A stretch of DNA of 64,000 bases from Gyrodactylus bullatarudis (lineage: Eukaryota > Platyhelminthes > Monogenea > Gyrodactylidea > Gyrodactylidae): the NCBI GenBank assembly GCA_012064415.1, contig SSNU01000123.1:107712-171711 (forward strand), in the 5' to 3' direction. Shown piece by piece: positions 45,401-55,377 of this stretch (within the stretch, counting starts at the first letter, position 1; each line of letters begins with the position of its first letter). The notes beneath the pieces were generated by a model. It did not search any database. It saw only the letters and a list, made by a program, of their open reading frames with translations, and was not told the DNA's origin. The position numbers and the translations under genes were made by a program.

Positions 45401-48400
45401 AAATCTGTGCTGTCATCACTCACATTTTTATACAAAATTGAGAAATTAGAAATTAAAGCTTCATGGTTCTCCTGTTTGATATGTCTGGTCACCCCTTTTT
45501 TTATCCTTTTTGATGTGATCGTTAGATCTAGTTGACATTTTCCTAATCCTACATTCTATATAAGAAGCTTGACAATCACATTAAAATTTGTAAATTAAAA
45601 GAGTCTTTTCTTCAGGTTTTAGTAAATCCTTATGATCTATATTATCATAATGTTGATCAATAAGATTAACCAGCCGTCTTCTTACACCATTACTGAAACC
45701 ATCACCTTTAAAAATAAGTTTCGTGAAGATGGTCTTCTCTCCTTCATCTCTGTCGACCCTTTCATCTATATCATCAGAAATATTGATGAGTTTGTCAACA
45801 AATCTGTTCTCGTTCAAACGTAACTTTGACTCTATTTCTTTTGGCAATCCTTTTTATCCTCTTTCCTAGACCAATTACTAGGCCAACTTTATGAGATAGA
45901 GGACTGAAGTTGGCTGAATGGAGGTATTTCGCATTATCAGTCTTCTTCTTGTAGATATTTCTTAGAATTAACCTATCTTACTTTCCTAGGTAATTTGACA
46001 TCTAAGAAGCTCAAACTCTCATTAGACTATTTTTCCATGGTAAATTTAATATTAGGATGAAACGAATTCATCTTTATGAAAGAATTGTCTACTGAAACAT
46101 CTGGTTTCATCATATTAAAAGTGTCATCAACAAATCTGATGGATAAATTAGTGAATGTATTGATAATATCAGACATTTTATTTAATACTAACCAACCTAA
46201 GAAGATATCTGCTAAAAGAGGACTCAGAGGTGATCCCGTAGCTATACCATCTTTTTGAATAAACACCTTGTTTTGAAAAGACAAAGAAAAATTCGTACAG
46301 CAAATTCTAACAAGATCTGCTATCTCATTACTCTATCGTTCATCATTATGTTCATCAATAAAATATTTAATAACATCAAGAGTCTCCTAAATAGGTACAT
46401 AAAAAATTATGAACTTACATCTATGAAAGAATGATTTATCTTACACGTCATACCATTAGTATTCATGATTCTCTTATTCTTTAGTGGAAACATTGTTGGA
46501 ATGAAACCTTATTTGGAAGCCACTCAAAGTGAGTCATCAAATTTAATTGCTTTGAATTGAAATTTGATTTCTTTTCATTAGTTCAAACGGAGATGGTTAA
46601 AGCTCATAACAATTATAGACAGAGAGTTTTAAATGGAACTGAAACACGTATCCCTGTACCATTGGATATGCCTAATTTGAGATGGGATGACATCCTGGCT
46701 AAGAAAGCAAAGGTTCATGCTGATAAATGTGTTAACCAACATAGTACGGCTGAAGAACGAGCTGATTCGCGTTATTCTTTAGTCGGGGAAAATATTCAAT
46801 TTTCGCAATATAACGTTACAAATCAGGAGTAAATATTAACTCTTTAGCATGTGATATGAAAAGAACATGTAAGCCATATTGACGAAATTCAAATCCTAAT
46901 TTAAAAGTTGAACTCATTGTGTAAATTATATTTTTTATAAGAACTCTTAATTGAGATCAATGATAGCTTATTGACACTGAAGAACTAAAAAAGTCTCTTA
47001 CTCATTAGAAAATCCTTAAAGCCCCAGAGGAACTTTATACCTTTTCCTTGTCTAAGTAATTAAAATTAATTCGTAACTTAAATTAACAAAATTCATAGGC
47101 ATGATGTATGAGGTTAACTTATGAATAAGTCTTGTTTAGGAGGTTTCATATATTGTCCAATACATTTGTAATTGTATAATAAAATTGTATAGAAAATCTT
47201 TTTCAAATTAATGTTCATCATCATAATAATAGAATAATTAAAAAAATTTGGTAGGAGTCTAGTATAATCTTTGATCTCATTTGGCAAAAGTTCTACTGGC
47301 TAAAATATTTTGTAATTTTGTTGTTGTTAGATACGCCATTTGAGTTCCTATTTCTCTTTCTGGATTCTCCAGGTTGGCTGCTTATCTGTAATTGGTTGGA
47401 ACTTCTATTAACATTAGGCCAGTTTAGACCCAATGGTTTGACTATTTTCTTTTTTTAAAAAGAATTGGATTTTCCTTTTTAATGTAGAAAGCTTCAGCAG
47501 TTTTCAAAGCGTTGACGTTCTTCCCATTTTGTCTATAAAGGATGTAAAAGTTTGATGGGGAAGGTTTTTTGTCACATACCTTGACATGATCTCTAACCGC
47601 TGTGTGAGGGACCAGTTATTCCAAAATACATTACCGAATAAGAAGGTCAGATACATCTTCCAAAAAAATAGAATGTTTACGAATGAATCGAACATTAATT
47701 TGAAAAAGATTTTCTATACAATTTTATTATACAATTACAAATGTATTGGACAATATATGAAACCTCCTAAACAAGACTTATTCATAAGTTAACCTCATAC
47801 ATCATATAATACATATTAAACAAACATACACCCTAGGGTGGGAAATATCACCTCTCACACATAACCTCTTCCCCCGTTTGACATGATGTCACATTGATGT
47901 CCTCCCCTCCCACAACCAACACAAGAGAGCCCGTCAGATTTTATCATATTTTTCTTTGTATTTTTCTATATACTAGCCTATTCCTGCTACACGCTTCGCT
48001 GTTTAGTAAAAATTTAGAAAAAAAATTAAATGTTCAGTACGTAAGAGTAATTTTCAAATTTATTAACCCTTCATGTCCCAAATTATTTTTTTTCGTCACA
48101 CAAATGAGAAAATTTGCTTTATTTACCTCGAAAGATAGGCGTTCAATTTTGAGGAATTCATTTCTAACCAGACTCTTCTTCTGGCACAGAAAGCTCAGAA
48201 AGGGCATGAATTGTGATGGAATCAAAGCTTTCCTGTACATCCTTGTTTGGGCAACCTGATTATTTTTGGTCACGAGAACACCTAGGAAATTTAATGACTC
48301 GTCATTTTCATCTTCCTTTGTGAAACCAATGTTTGGGTGCATTGCATTCAAGTTGGAAAGAATCTCATCAACATCGTTACTACTAAAAACTTATCGTCAA

Positions 48401-51400
48401 TATAACGTGCATACAGGCGGCTACAAGCGATTAGACTGTTCATCTTACCGGATTCAAGAGAGGCAAAAAAGCAAGCAAAGGGCCAATTGGACTTTCCATT
48501 GCGACACCATCTATTTGTTTGAAATAGCATCTAACAAATCGAAAATCAATATTTCTCACCGTCATCATGATAAGTTCCGAGACTAAGTTTGAAGGGATAC
48601 TGCAAATAGACGGAAATTCATTAAGTTTCTCACCAATAAACTTAACGGTTTCACCTAGCGGGAAATTAGTAAACAGGGAGTTAACATCGAATGACACCAT
48701 TCTTGACGATTCAAAATGGATCTCCCGGAGCTTTGATACGAATTCCATCGAATTCTTGACAAATTGTTTGCATACTTCATTTCGTAATGGAGTCAAAATT
48801 TCAGTTAGCCATTTGACAATCTTGTGCTGGGGTGTAGCAGACATGTCAAGAATTGGTCTATATTGCAAAGCTTTTGATAAATCCTTATGAACCTTGGGGA
48901 GTAGATACAATCTGCCAATTTCATTTGATGTTGGTCTTATTTTTCTAGCCGTCATCGATGTGGCCTGCCAAAAGTAGAGAATCAACTTTCTTATTTAAGG
49001 CAATTTCAAATCCTTTGTTTCTTGTTTGGGCTTTGACAGCATCAGTAGGTCGAAATCTCTTCGGATCAGAGAGAATGAGTTTTCCCTTTCACTTTGAGAT
49101 GATTATCAATGTCATCTTTAACTTTGGAAATACTTTCGATCTTTTTTTTCAGAAAGTCATAGGATACATACTAAGTTCAAAGATAGATAATTATACCCTT
49201 GACTCTAAAATCAAGTGAAAAAAGATAAAATAATGAATTAACGAGAGATATGTATGAATTTACATGCTCTACCTGTGCAAAAAAAGATAAATTTGAATAT
49301 TAGAGCGATATTCTTTCATAAAATGACTTGAACTTATCGAAATATCTATCTTTGGTTGATGTAAGAAAAACTTTGATAAACTACCTAACTCCTCGAAAAG
49401 AAAAAAATTGAAAGAGTTCACTAAAGAAATTAAAACCAGATTTATAAACTAAAAGAAAATATTATCAAATTTATTTACAAAACTAGTTTGTTCTTATAGT
49501 ATTTGTAAAGACGAAGCTATATATATTTACAGTATGACCTCTAAGATAGGCGTCAAAAAACTATCCCTCCCTCTCCTCCATTATAATTTCAAAAAGGCAT
49601 TATCTAGATGTAATATACATCATTCGATAGGGCAGAAAATTCTAACATGAATCTGTTTACACATGTGTATTTACTCTCACCGTTATTCATTCAAACTAAA
49701 TTTACTATCAATCATTAAAAATAACAACGACAAATTAAAGTATTCACTTACTTTCGATCATTTTTTGATTAGTTGAAAAATTGAAACTCAATCACGAGAA
49801 ACTCAGATTCAAGATCTGGCATTAATATTTCTATTCCCAATTTTTTTCATAAATTCTTTAATGGAGAACAAAAAACCGAATTATTCGAAGTTGACAAATA
49901 TAGAGAAAGATCGAGCAATAGCGCTGCGAGATGATGGCTTAAGTACGAGGAAAATTGCAAATATTATGGGAAGGACAACTAGAACCATAATTAAGATATT
50001 TCTGAAGAAAGCAATAAGCTTACAAAAAAATTGTCAAAAATCAGAATTGGACTAAAATGATTTTTTCTGACGAGAAAAAATTTAACTTAGATGGTCCTGA
50101 TGGTCTATCATCTTGCTGGTTAGATAAAAAAAACCAAAACCAACAAAGATCAAACGAGGATTTGGTGGTGGCAGTGTCATGATTTGGGGATGTATAACAA
50201 GCAAAGGAATATCTAGCTTAGTTATAATAGATGAAGTATTCGAAGGGAAACGCATCAAGAACATCGTATAGTTCATGACTATTCATTTTTGTTCAATTAT
50301 AACAGTCTTCAGCTCACTGGTATCAATAAGTTATCAACGATTTCACTTCAGAGTTCCCGTAAAAAATTAAAATTGACTCTATGAGTATAACTTTGAAATT
50401 AGGATGTACGCCTATGAACTTCGTTGATATGGCTTACATTTTCCCTCGAAAATCTTGAGTTCGTAGACAGACATTTTCATTTTAAAATAAATATTTTTTA
50501 ATTTGGCAGAGTGGTCGATTTGTGGTACAATCAAATAACTTCCTATAACTACAGGAAAAACACCTGCTCTGGAGATTGTGATGAATTCAAACAAATCATT
50601 TGGGCATCCACAGTTGTATTTGGTTGTGCAAGAGCATATTGCCCAACTAATGGAAATACTGGTAGCTATCTCATAGTTTGTCAATATGGACCTGGGTAAT
50701 TTTATCATTTTTATATTAGAATTCATGTGTCACGTGTGCATTTGCAATTTACTTAAACATTCTGGCACACGTTAGAATAGCCCGAATAAGACAAGGCTTT
50801 TCAGTTGTTGAAAGGAAATGTTTCAAGTTTCAATTATAAATTGTGTAAAGAAAATGAAAATGAAAAATTTAATTTTAAATTCAGTCGAACTCTGGCAAAG
50901 TTTATGAAAAAGATTTAATATTTGATCATGATTAAGAAATTGAAAATAATTGAAAAAGAAAGATGCCGAATATTTAGGGAATAGCGCTTTTATTCGGGGC
51001 AGCATCTTACAAAAAAATTTTAGCAATCCTATCTTAGGATGAATCATTCTGTACTTGGGTACTAAAAAGTGGGTGAATCATGAGTCACAAGCTGTGAAAG
51101 AAGAGACAATATACCAAAAGCCTTCACAACCCAAGTACAAAATGAGACAAAACAATATTTTCCAGCATAGATATCTATAATATTGTAGTTCCTACACACA
51201 AACTTGTATGAGACTACACGGTTGACATTTTAACGAATGGGAGATCATGAATAAGCTTAAAGACCCGGTTAATGAGGGTATAAAACAGTTTAAAACAGGC
51301 AATAAACCGCTGCATTTACCTGTATTATAATTCCAATAACTAATTCGAATTAGTTTAAATATTAATAAATCATAAACTCTGTAGCTTTGAATATATTAAT

Positions 51401-52234
51401 TCTTTATTGTCTTCTAAATCCTTACAATGAATTCTTCATTGGAAACAGATAATTCTTTAATGATTTCAGGGGAAATGAGCCTGGTAAAAAACCATATGCT
51501 GAAAAAAATCCAATTAGTGAGTCTTTCATATCATTTAATTCATGAGAAAATCACTCTCTTGTCACTAAAGTATAATTTTCCTATTTTACATATTCTATTG
51601 AAGAAGTTGAAGAAATTGTGTTATCATAATATTTAATGAGAACTCCTTTTTTATGAATAGTCCCTCCAACAAATATTGCAGCTATTTCAACTTGGCCAGC
51701 CGAGATAACTTTCACATGGACAACATCTATTCCATCCGCTCAGAACTATTCGATCATAAGAAATGGAAACAGAATCGCATCAGGCCTGACAACCAACAGA
51801 TATACTCTTACCAATCTATCTAATTGCTCTAATTACACAATCATAGTTGTTGCTGTCTATCAAAATGGAGATAGTGTAGAATCTGCCCCGACTGTTTTAA
51901 GAACACCATCTCCTAGTTAGTTAACTGTATTAATTTTAATTTCAGTGATAACCGAACTTTTCCAGGGCCTATGAGCGTTAAATCAGTTGTACTTAAAGCA
52001 ATTTCAAGTACTCAAGTTACAGTTACGATCAATGATGTAGACCGTCCTCGATGTGCAAAAATCACATATTACATTATTGTTAACAATGTCAAGTATACAA
52101 CCACTTCAAAAACATACCAAATCTCAGGCCTTTCGCCTGTAACACGTTATTCAGCTGAAGTAAAGGCTTATGACAGCATTTTGAATGTAGAAAGCTCTGG
52201 AATCAAGAGTAATTCTGTAGTTACCTTGAGATAA
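36470..52234 (+). CDS. Secreted triple-CAP, double-FN3 protein, gene 2
   Basis: Eleven exons: 36470-36768, 36827-36997, 37103-37146, 38874-39150, 44290-44484, 46485-46528, 46582-46828, 50510-50695, 51470-51516, 51661-51915 and 51966-52234; 2034 nt, 677 aa. Signal peptide (ILSFILRIAFCAQVYG), then CAP1 (AHNEFRM, WDDELA, VGENVV, CKSYLQIVWAES), CAP2 (AHNKFRRSYL, VGENLA, CGHYTAIIWAST), CAP3 (AHNNYRQRVL, VGENIQ, CDEFKQIIWAST), then two FN3 modules (NYTIIVVAVY, LSPVTRYSAEVKAYD). Exon lengths differ from gene 1 only in exons 5, 6 and 11, by multiples of three, and every phase agrees. The gene spans 15.8 kb because introns 3, 4, 5, 7 and 8 carry transposons. The reading frame is intact, so it is likely functional. 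Expected to be secreted; binding partner unknown. Poly(A) signal at 52254. Confidence 0.88.
37184..38723 (+). mobile_element. Tc1-type transposon, 1540 bp, in intron 3 of CAP gene 2
   Basis: TIRs of 213 bp (37184-37396 and 38511-38723) begin GTGGTCGAATTAATATGTG, with TA on both outer sides. Near the inner end of each TIR the outer motif recurs (CTAATATGTGAAACAC), giving the two-site arrangement known from Sleeping Beauty-type Tc1 elements. The TIRs are almost identical, so the insertion is fairly recent. Confidence 0.9.
37513..38506 (+). pseudogene. Tc1 transposase, one frameshift and two stops
   Basis: An N-terminal paired-type helix-turn-helix (SNREIARRFECSPATITRIF), a GRKPK basic hook, then the DDE domain: FTDEKRFNLDGPD, VWGAIYSKG, QQDNAPCHTSKS and SPDLNPIENLWG, the D, D and E residues of the Tc1 group. 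The frame shifts near 37825, and TAA at 38259 and TAG at 38281 interrupt just before the PDLNPIEN motif. It ends at TAA near 38506. Nearly intact but not autonomous. Confidence 0.88.
39560..40970 (-). mobile_element. PLE fragment in intron 4 of CAP gene 2
   Basis: On the minus strand 40603-40968 encodes TRHLKQENHVASISNFS fused to DALNFLDVLVTKE and AYTKIYRKKSVPSQF, that is, nuclease C-terminal sequence joined in frame to an RT-thumb region; this may be a template switch. LPFKEDVAHQILNN follows near 40500, then nuclease scraps, and the tail at 39805-40137 (LCKQKELATKLGITGKKRF, STEVDNRIISQPVIS). A truncated terminal repeat at 39570-39600 retains CTGATGA but no GAAA. Confidence 0.8.
41287..41335 (-). 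ncRNA. Hammerhead ribozyme (third PLE family)
   Basis: Minus strand: GCCCGG, GATTA, AGT, CTGAAGA (position 7 is A), GACCTGGC, GAAA, ATAAA/TTTAT stem III, U-C, ACT pairing with AGT. GCCCGG pairs with CCTGGC with one mismatch. Confidence 0.7.
41448..43103 (-). CDS. PLE reverse transcriptase / GIY-YIG endonuclease, 551 aa, 5'-truncated
   Basis: The best PLE frame in the window. RT motifs: MVSFDVTSLFTNVPLKETV, KQIDGVAMGSPIGPLLADMF and the catalytic IRYLDDTFLLV, with both aspartates kept; then LNFLQLEVIRE and KIYRKTNAPSQFLPF. A linker with KLPFKGDTSKSIL leads to the nuclease GVIYLFTCGSKYVGQTTRTL and GERVKEHLRPKH, then the C-terminal domain LKPDLCVQKVIASNLGIRG and a tail with KSTVVDNQIMSQPTIS and RKRKRHSGQL. 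It starts inside the RT fingers, so the N-terminal third of a full PLE (about 850 aa is usual) is missing. Uninterrupted, suggesting recent insertion. Confidence 0.88.
   Translation of the reverse strand: MPLRNQLCSYSVPNAMKAIERIRQTNFQGCKMVSFDVTSLFTNVPLKETVKFIKDQMIKFPSLCRIPPETMGDLIFMTVKNIDFKFGGVYYKQIDGVAMGSPIGPLLADMFLASLEQTSMMSIINSSRLYIRYLDDTFLLVNEDCNINDMSRDLNAMHENIDFTNECEKEGRLNFLQLEVIREGSVGKTKIYRKTNAPSQFLPFYSFSPKEHKKSIVRNEFLNIESLVSAEYAKEERCKLKSLLMRDGYPEAFIDKHAHTKPKHNEADDEDDEPIYLKLPFKGDTSKSILSNKLTQITKQTFPGRKLRIIQRTTKLLNGHNKDPIPKLKKRGVIYLFTCGSKYVGQTTRTLGERVKEHLRPKHNSAVQIHLQETGHKADEGNFTILYQVNQSLNSRARENDLSSAESQFISKLKPDLCVQKVIASNLGIRGRDRYTKQRQLAKIEKILKTTVLPPPRFSSTQCTSENQNENPEKLAVANNHQSQVQSSAPATNLELAINEQSEKSTVVDNQIMSQPTISANNEVKKNPSIKRKRKRHSGQLLMDGFLKRQK
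43626..43944 (+). pseudogene. Cysteine-rich zinc-binding ORF, homologue of 32687-33040
   Basis: Encodes MDRIFQCANDKNKYFYICGY and FTPQKICVSCYSKI (43626-43847), then after a frameshift IKLWYEPANHEQDCYLCLTR. Motif order and spacing match the minus-strand ORF at 32687-33040. It lies in intron 4 of CAP gene 2, which supports a mobile origin. Confidence 0.6.
44728..44785 (+). ncRNA. Hammerhead ribozyme in intron 5 of CAP gene 2
   Basis: Stem I strand ACAAG, core CTGATGA, GTGTGTCC, GAAA, a GATATC-centred stem III, UU, then CTTGT pairing perfectly with ACAAG. GGATATA at 44728 can pair with TGTGTCC (two G-U). It is on the coding strand of the host gene, so it would be present in the pre-mRNA. Confidence 0.65.
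45300..46430 (-). pseudogene. Divergent PLE, decayed, in intron 5 of CAP gene 2
   Basis: Minus strand: VFIQKDGIATGSPLSPLLAD and LSIRFVDDTFNMMKPD (46027-46284), SLSFLDVKL near 46000, LIFKGDGFSNGVRRRLVNL and KTLLIYKF (45581-45847), then TRHIKQENHEALISNFS and FKPNLCVQKN (45304-45492). The catalytic box is FVDD. Frameshifts and stops separate these pieces. Confidence 0.75.
47090..47805. mobile_element. Fold-back PLE fragment in intron 7 of CAP gene 2
   Basis: 47090-47215 and about 47690-47805 are reverse complements (GATGTATGAGGTTAACTTATG; GTCCAATACATTTGTAATTG). The interior, on the minus strand, retains a scrap like LKTAEAFYIKKENPILF of the PLE C-terminal domain. Same design as 31339-32352, but no ribozyme core is seen. 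Confidence 0.55.
48034..49210 (-). pseudogene. PLE reverse transcriptase fragment in intron 7 of CAP gene 2
   Basis: Minus strand: TDAVKAQTRNKGFEIALNKK near 49000, then 48440-48985 with LYLLPKVHKDLSKALQ, RPILDMSATPQHKIVKW, MVSFDVNSLFTNFPLGETV and DGVAMESPIGPLLA; then YARYIDDKFLVV; and 48034-48351 with LNFLGVLVTKNN, RMYRKALIPSQFMPF and KKSLVRNEFLKIERL. Two frameshifts near 48440 and 48350. The nuclease is missing. The box YIDD is kept but the G in GSPIGP is changed to E. Confidence 0.8.
49861..50280 (+). pseudogene. Second Tc1/mariner relic in intron 7 of CAP gene 2
   Basis: 49861-50055 encodes an HTH, NIEKDRAIALRDDGLSTRKI and NIMGRTTRTIIKIF. After a frameshift come NWTKMIFSDEKKFNLDGPDG and GGSVMIWGCITSKGIS. 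The SDEKKFNLDGPD motif is the first catalytic region; the remainder is lost. Distinct from the element at 37184. Confidence 0.75.
51240..51320 (+). repeat. Relic terminus of the CAGGTAAA-type transposon
   Basis: GGGTATAAAACAG followed by GCTGCATTTACCTG and TA parallels the right end of the pogo element (GGGTATAAAACGAGG ... TTTTACCTG-TA). No left end was found. It is in intron 8 of CAP gene 2. Confidence 0.4.
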
Positions 52235-52259
52235 GATGTTTTTTCAGTGATGCAATAAA

Positions 52260-52624
52260 TGAATATTCTAAGTAAATTTATCATTTTATCTATCAATAGA
52301 ACAGAGAATAGAATCTTAAAGCTTGTTACACCGAGTTCAATTTTTTAACGTTCAAGAACCTTCTTCTTGCGTTGATTGTTCATTATAAATACTTATAATG
52401 TAATAATTCAGGGTGTTAACAATTTGAATAATTATTGTCCTAAAAAACATCGAAAATTTTCACAAAAAACCCCTCAGAAAATTGAGCAGTTTTATATTAA
52501 GCGTCAGATAAGAAAATTGAAACGACTACACCTCTATACATGTCAAATCGATCGACGCAGAATTTAAATTGTAATTCAATCGCAATTGACTTAATAACAT
52601 TTTCAGTTTTTGAGAAAATTATTA
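52260..52624. other. Downstream of CAP gene 2, nothing recognised
   Basis: Only the poly(A) signal at 52254 and AT-rich sequence. Confidence 0.4.
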
Positions 52625-53943
52625 TTACAGTTGTGATTTAGATTCATAAGGAAGATTAGAAAACAAGCGAATAATAAGTGATAAACGTTTTATTTCGCCG
52701 GATCTCTTCAGACTTAATCCCGGGCTTGATTTATATACTTTTACAATGCAATTATTTCTGCTCTTCCATTGGTTTAAGAAATCCCTTAGGGGTGGATGGG
52801 AGCACAGGTCTTCCTGTATCCATGGACTCATTACTTTTGTCTCTTCATTAGGTTAGGGCCTTTCAAGAATCCATCGATTAGCAACTGACCACTATTTCTC
52901 TTACGTTTCCGCTTAATTGGCGGGTTGTCTACTCTTGTGCTAATAGCGGGTTGGCTCATAATTTGATTATCAATTACTGTTGACTTCTTAGGTTTTTCAC
53001 ATTTTGCCAACTCTATGCTAGTTGCTGTGACTGAACTCTGCACTTGTGTATGGTGATTATTGGCTACAGCCAACTTCTCTTGGTTTTCATCTCGATTTAC
53101 ATTTATGGTTTGAGTTGAGCTAAATTTTGGTGGGGGTAGGGATTTGGGCTTGAGAATTTTCTCAATTTTTGCTAATTGTTTCCCTTTGATGAACCTATCT
53201 CTGCCTGTGATACCAAGATTCGATGCGATCACTTTTTGCACACAAAGGTCAGGTTTGAGCTTCGATATGAAATGATCTTCCGCACTTGATAAATCCTTTT
53301 CCCTCGCACGACAAGACAGGCTTTGGTTGACTTGGTAGAGAATGAAAAAACTTCCTTCATTCGCTAAATGTCCCGTCTGATGTAGATGGTTCTGCAACGC
53401 ACTATTGTGTTTGGGCCTAGTGTTCTCGATGTTTGGCCGACATACTTTGAACCACATGAACAGGTGAAGAGATAAATTATTCCTTTCTTCCTCAACTTTG
53501 GAATTGGATCCTTATTTCGCCCATTCAAGAGCTTCGTGGTCTTCTGTATGATTTGGAGCCTCCTACCTGGGAACGTCTGCTTTGTTATGTGGGCCAATTT
53601 GTTTGTTAGGATCGATTTGCAGGTGTCTCCTTTGAAAGGTAACCTTAAATAAATAGACTCATCTTCGTCTTCGGGTTCTTCGCGTCCCGTTTTCAAATGA
53701 TTCAGGGTAACCATCTCTCATCAAAAGGGACTTCAATTTAGTTCTTTCTTCCTTCACAAATTCAGCTGAAACTAAGCGTTCAATATTCAGGCACTCATTT
53801 CTTACAACACCTTTCTTGTGCTCTTTGGGGGAAATACTATAAAAAGGAAGGAACTGTGAGGGAGCATTCTTCTTCCGATATATTTTAGTTTTGGCAACTG
53901 ATCCTTCCCGAAAGGAAAGAAAATTATTATTATCTGAACTCAT
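52625..53943 (-). pseudogene. PLE 3' half with terminal repeat
   Basis: Minus strand 53659-53943: GSVAKTKIYRKKNAPSQFL, EHKKGVVRNECLNIERLVSA. 53364-53714: YLRLPFKGDTCKSILTNKL and the nuclease GIIYLFTCSCGSKYVGQTSRTL. 52831-53457: LKPDLCVQKVIASNLGITG and a tail with KSTVIDNQIMSQPAIS and RKRKRNSGQLLIDGFL. A deletion removes the GERVKEHL segment after GQTSRTLG. Close relative of 41448-43103. A ribozyme follows at 52675-52725. Confidence 0.82.
52675..52725 (-). ncRNA. Hammerhead ribozyme (third PLE family)
   Basis: Minus strand: GCCCGGGAT, TAAGT, CTGAAGA, GATCCGGC, GAAA, ATAAA/TTTAT stem III, U-C, ACTTA pairing over five bases with TAAGT. GCC-GG-AT upstream is complementary to ATCCGGC allowing two bulges. 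Confidence 0.75.
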
Positions 53944-54539
53944 GGCGAAGGTTAGAGAAAACAGACAAATATTATAGTAAAGATTATTTCGCTCAAAAAT
54001 GAAGCTAAATAAATGGAAATAGGTTTAGAAGCTTGACGATAGTAATATTAGCCAAAAAAACAGACGAGAACCGTATTTGTGGAGTATAGAATAACATCTT
54101 CTTTCAATTGTGAATATTCAAATTTGAAATAACAAATAACTTGTCATTTTACTTTAAAGTGGGTCTATTATTGTAGTTGAAATTTCAAAAATTGAGTTCT
54201 GATCGGAATGGTATCGCTTATTGGGGAGAGAGTTGTTTTTTTATAAGCTCATAATTAGATTAAAATTGGCCCAAATTATTTACAATAATTTTTCCGATTT
54301 TAGTGTCAAATGAAAGGGGATAACTACAGGTGACTAATACATTTTAAAATTCAATTAGAGTTTCCGAAATACATAAAAACCGGGTTTCACTAGTTTTTTC
54401 GTAAGAAAATTTTTACTGAACATTGATCACACCCTAAAGAATATAAAATTAAACCTTGAATTAAAAAAAATAATTTGAACGATAATATTGCTGAACTACA
54501 TCAAGAATATTTTCGTTTGGATCCAAACTCATAATGAAG
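53944..54539. other. Spacer, terminal-repeat scrap at its left edge
   Basis: ACTCATGGCGAAGGTTAGAG at 53939 resembles the outer edge of PLE terminal repeats (compare 54528 and 56725). The rest is AT-rich with no recognised feature. Confidence 0.4.
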
Positions 54540-55010
54540 GTTAAGAGAAAACAAACGTATATTATAGTGATAAACGTTATACTTCGCCGGGTCTTTTCAG
54601 AATCTACCCCGGTAACGTTAATATAGTTTTACAATATATACTTCTCAATGGTTGGAACAAAGACGAAATTCCAAAGCTAAAAAGAAAAGGAGTAATCTAT
54701 CAAAATATTAGTATATGTGGATCCTCGTATGTTGGCAATACAACATGAGCACTCGGTGAAAGAGTAAGGGAAAATCTGAAACCAAAGCACAATAGCGCAG
54801 TTCAACATCATATTCAGGAAACAAGTCACAGCGTAGATGTTTCTAACTTCAAGATCCTTTATCAAGTAAATCCGAGTGAATCATATAAAGTGAGGCAAAC
54901 ATACCTAGGGTGCGCAGAAGGTCACTTCATTACCAAGTTTAAGCTAGATTTTAGCGTCCAAAAGAAACTTGCGAGAAAATCGGGTTTCAAAGGCCGAGAT
55001 AGGCTATTCA
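54540..55010. mobile_element. PLE terminal repeat (minus) facing a GIY-YIG fragment (plus)
   Basis: 54568-54612 (minus) is a ribozyme relic: CTGAAAA instead of CTGANGA and GAAG instead of GAAA. 54660-55005 (plus) encodes IPKLKRKGVIYQNI, GSSYVGNTT, ALGERVRENLKPKH and GHFITKFKLDFSVQKKLA. It is half of a fold-back arrangement, cut off by LINE sequence at about 55010. Confidence 0.7.
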
Positions 55011-55377
55011 TTTCTCATGAAAACAAAGATTCAACTCCCAAACAAATAACTTCTGGAGTTCCACAAGGCTCTAGAGTTGGACCTCTACTGTTCAATATTG
55101 TATTCTCAAAAATCAATGTTGACGGAGCTAAGATTTTTAAATATGCTGACGATATGAAAATAGTTTTCAGTTTTGATGATTTTATCGATATAAATTTTAT
55201 AAACTCATCATTAAAATCCCTTACTAATGATCTGTTAACTCTGGGGCTTAGCATCAATGAAAGTAAAACATTCTACATGACTCCTTTCACAACAATTCCT
55301 ATTAACAATAATATTATTAATGATAAAATAATAAACCCCAAATTCACGGTTCGTGATTTAGGAGTTAAATATAATAA
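55010..55377 (+). pseudogene. LINE reverse transcriptase palm fragment fused to PLE
   Basis: Starts ITSGVPQGSRVGPLLFNIVF and includes FKYADDMKIVF and FTVRDLGVKYN. It is in one open frame (54890-55507) with the PLE sequence upstream. At about 55378 the sequence switches to a PLE on the opposite strand. Confidence 0.75.
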
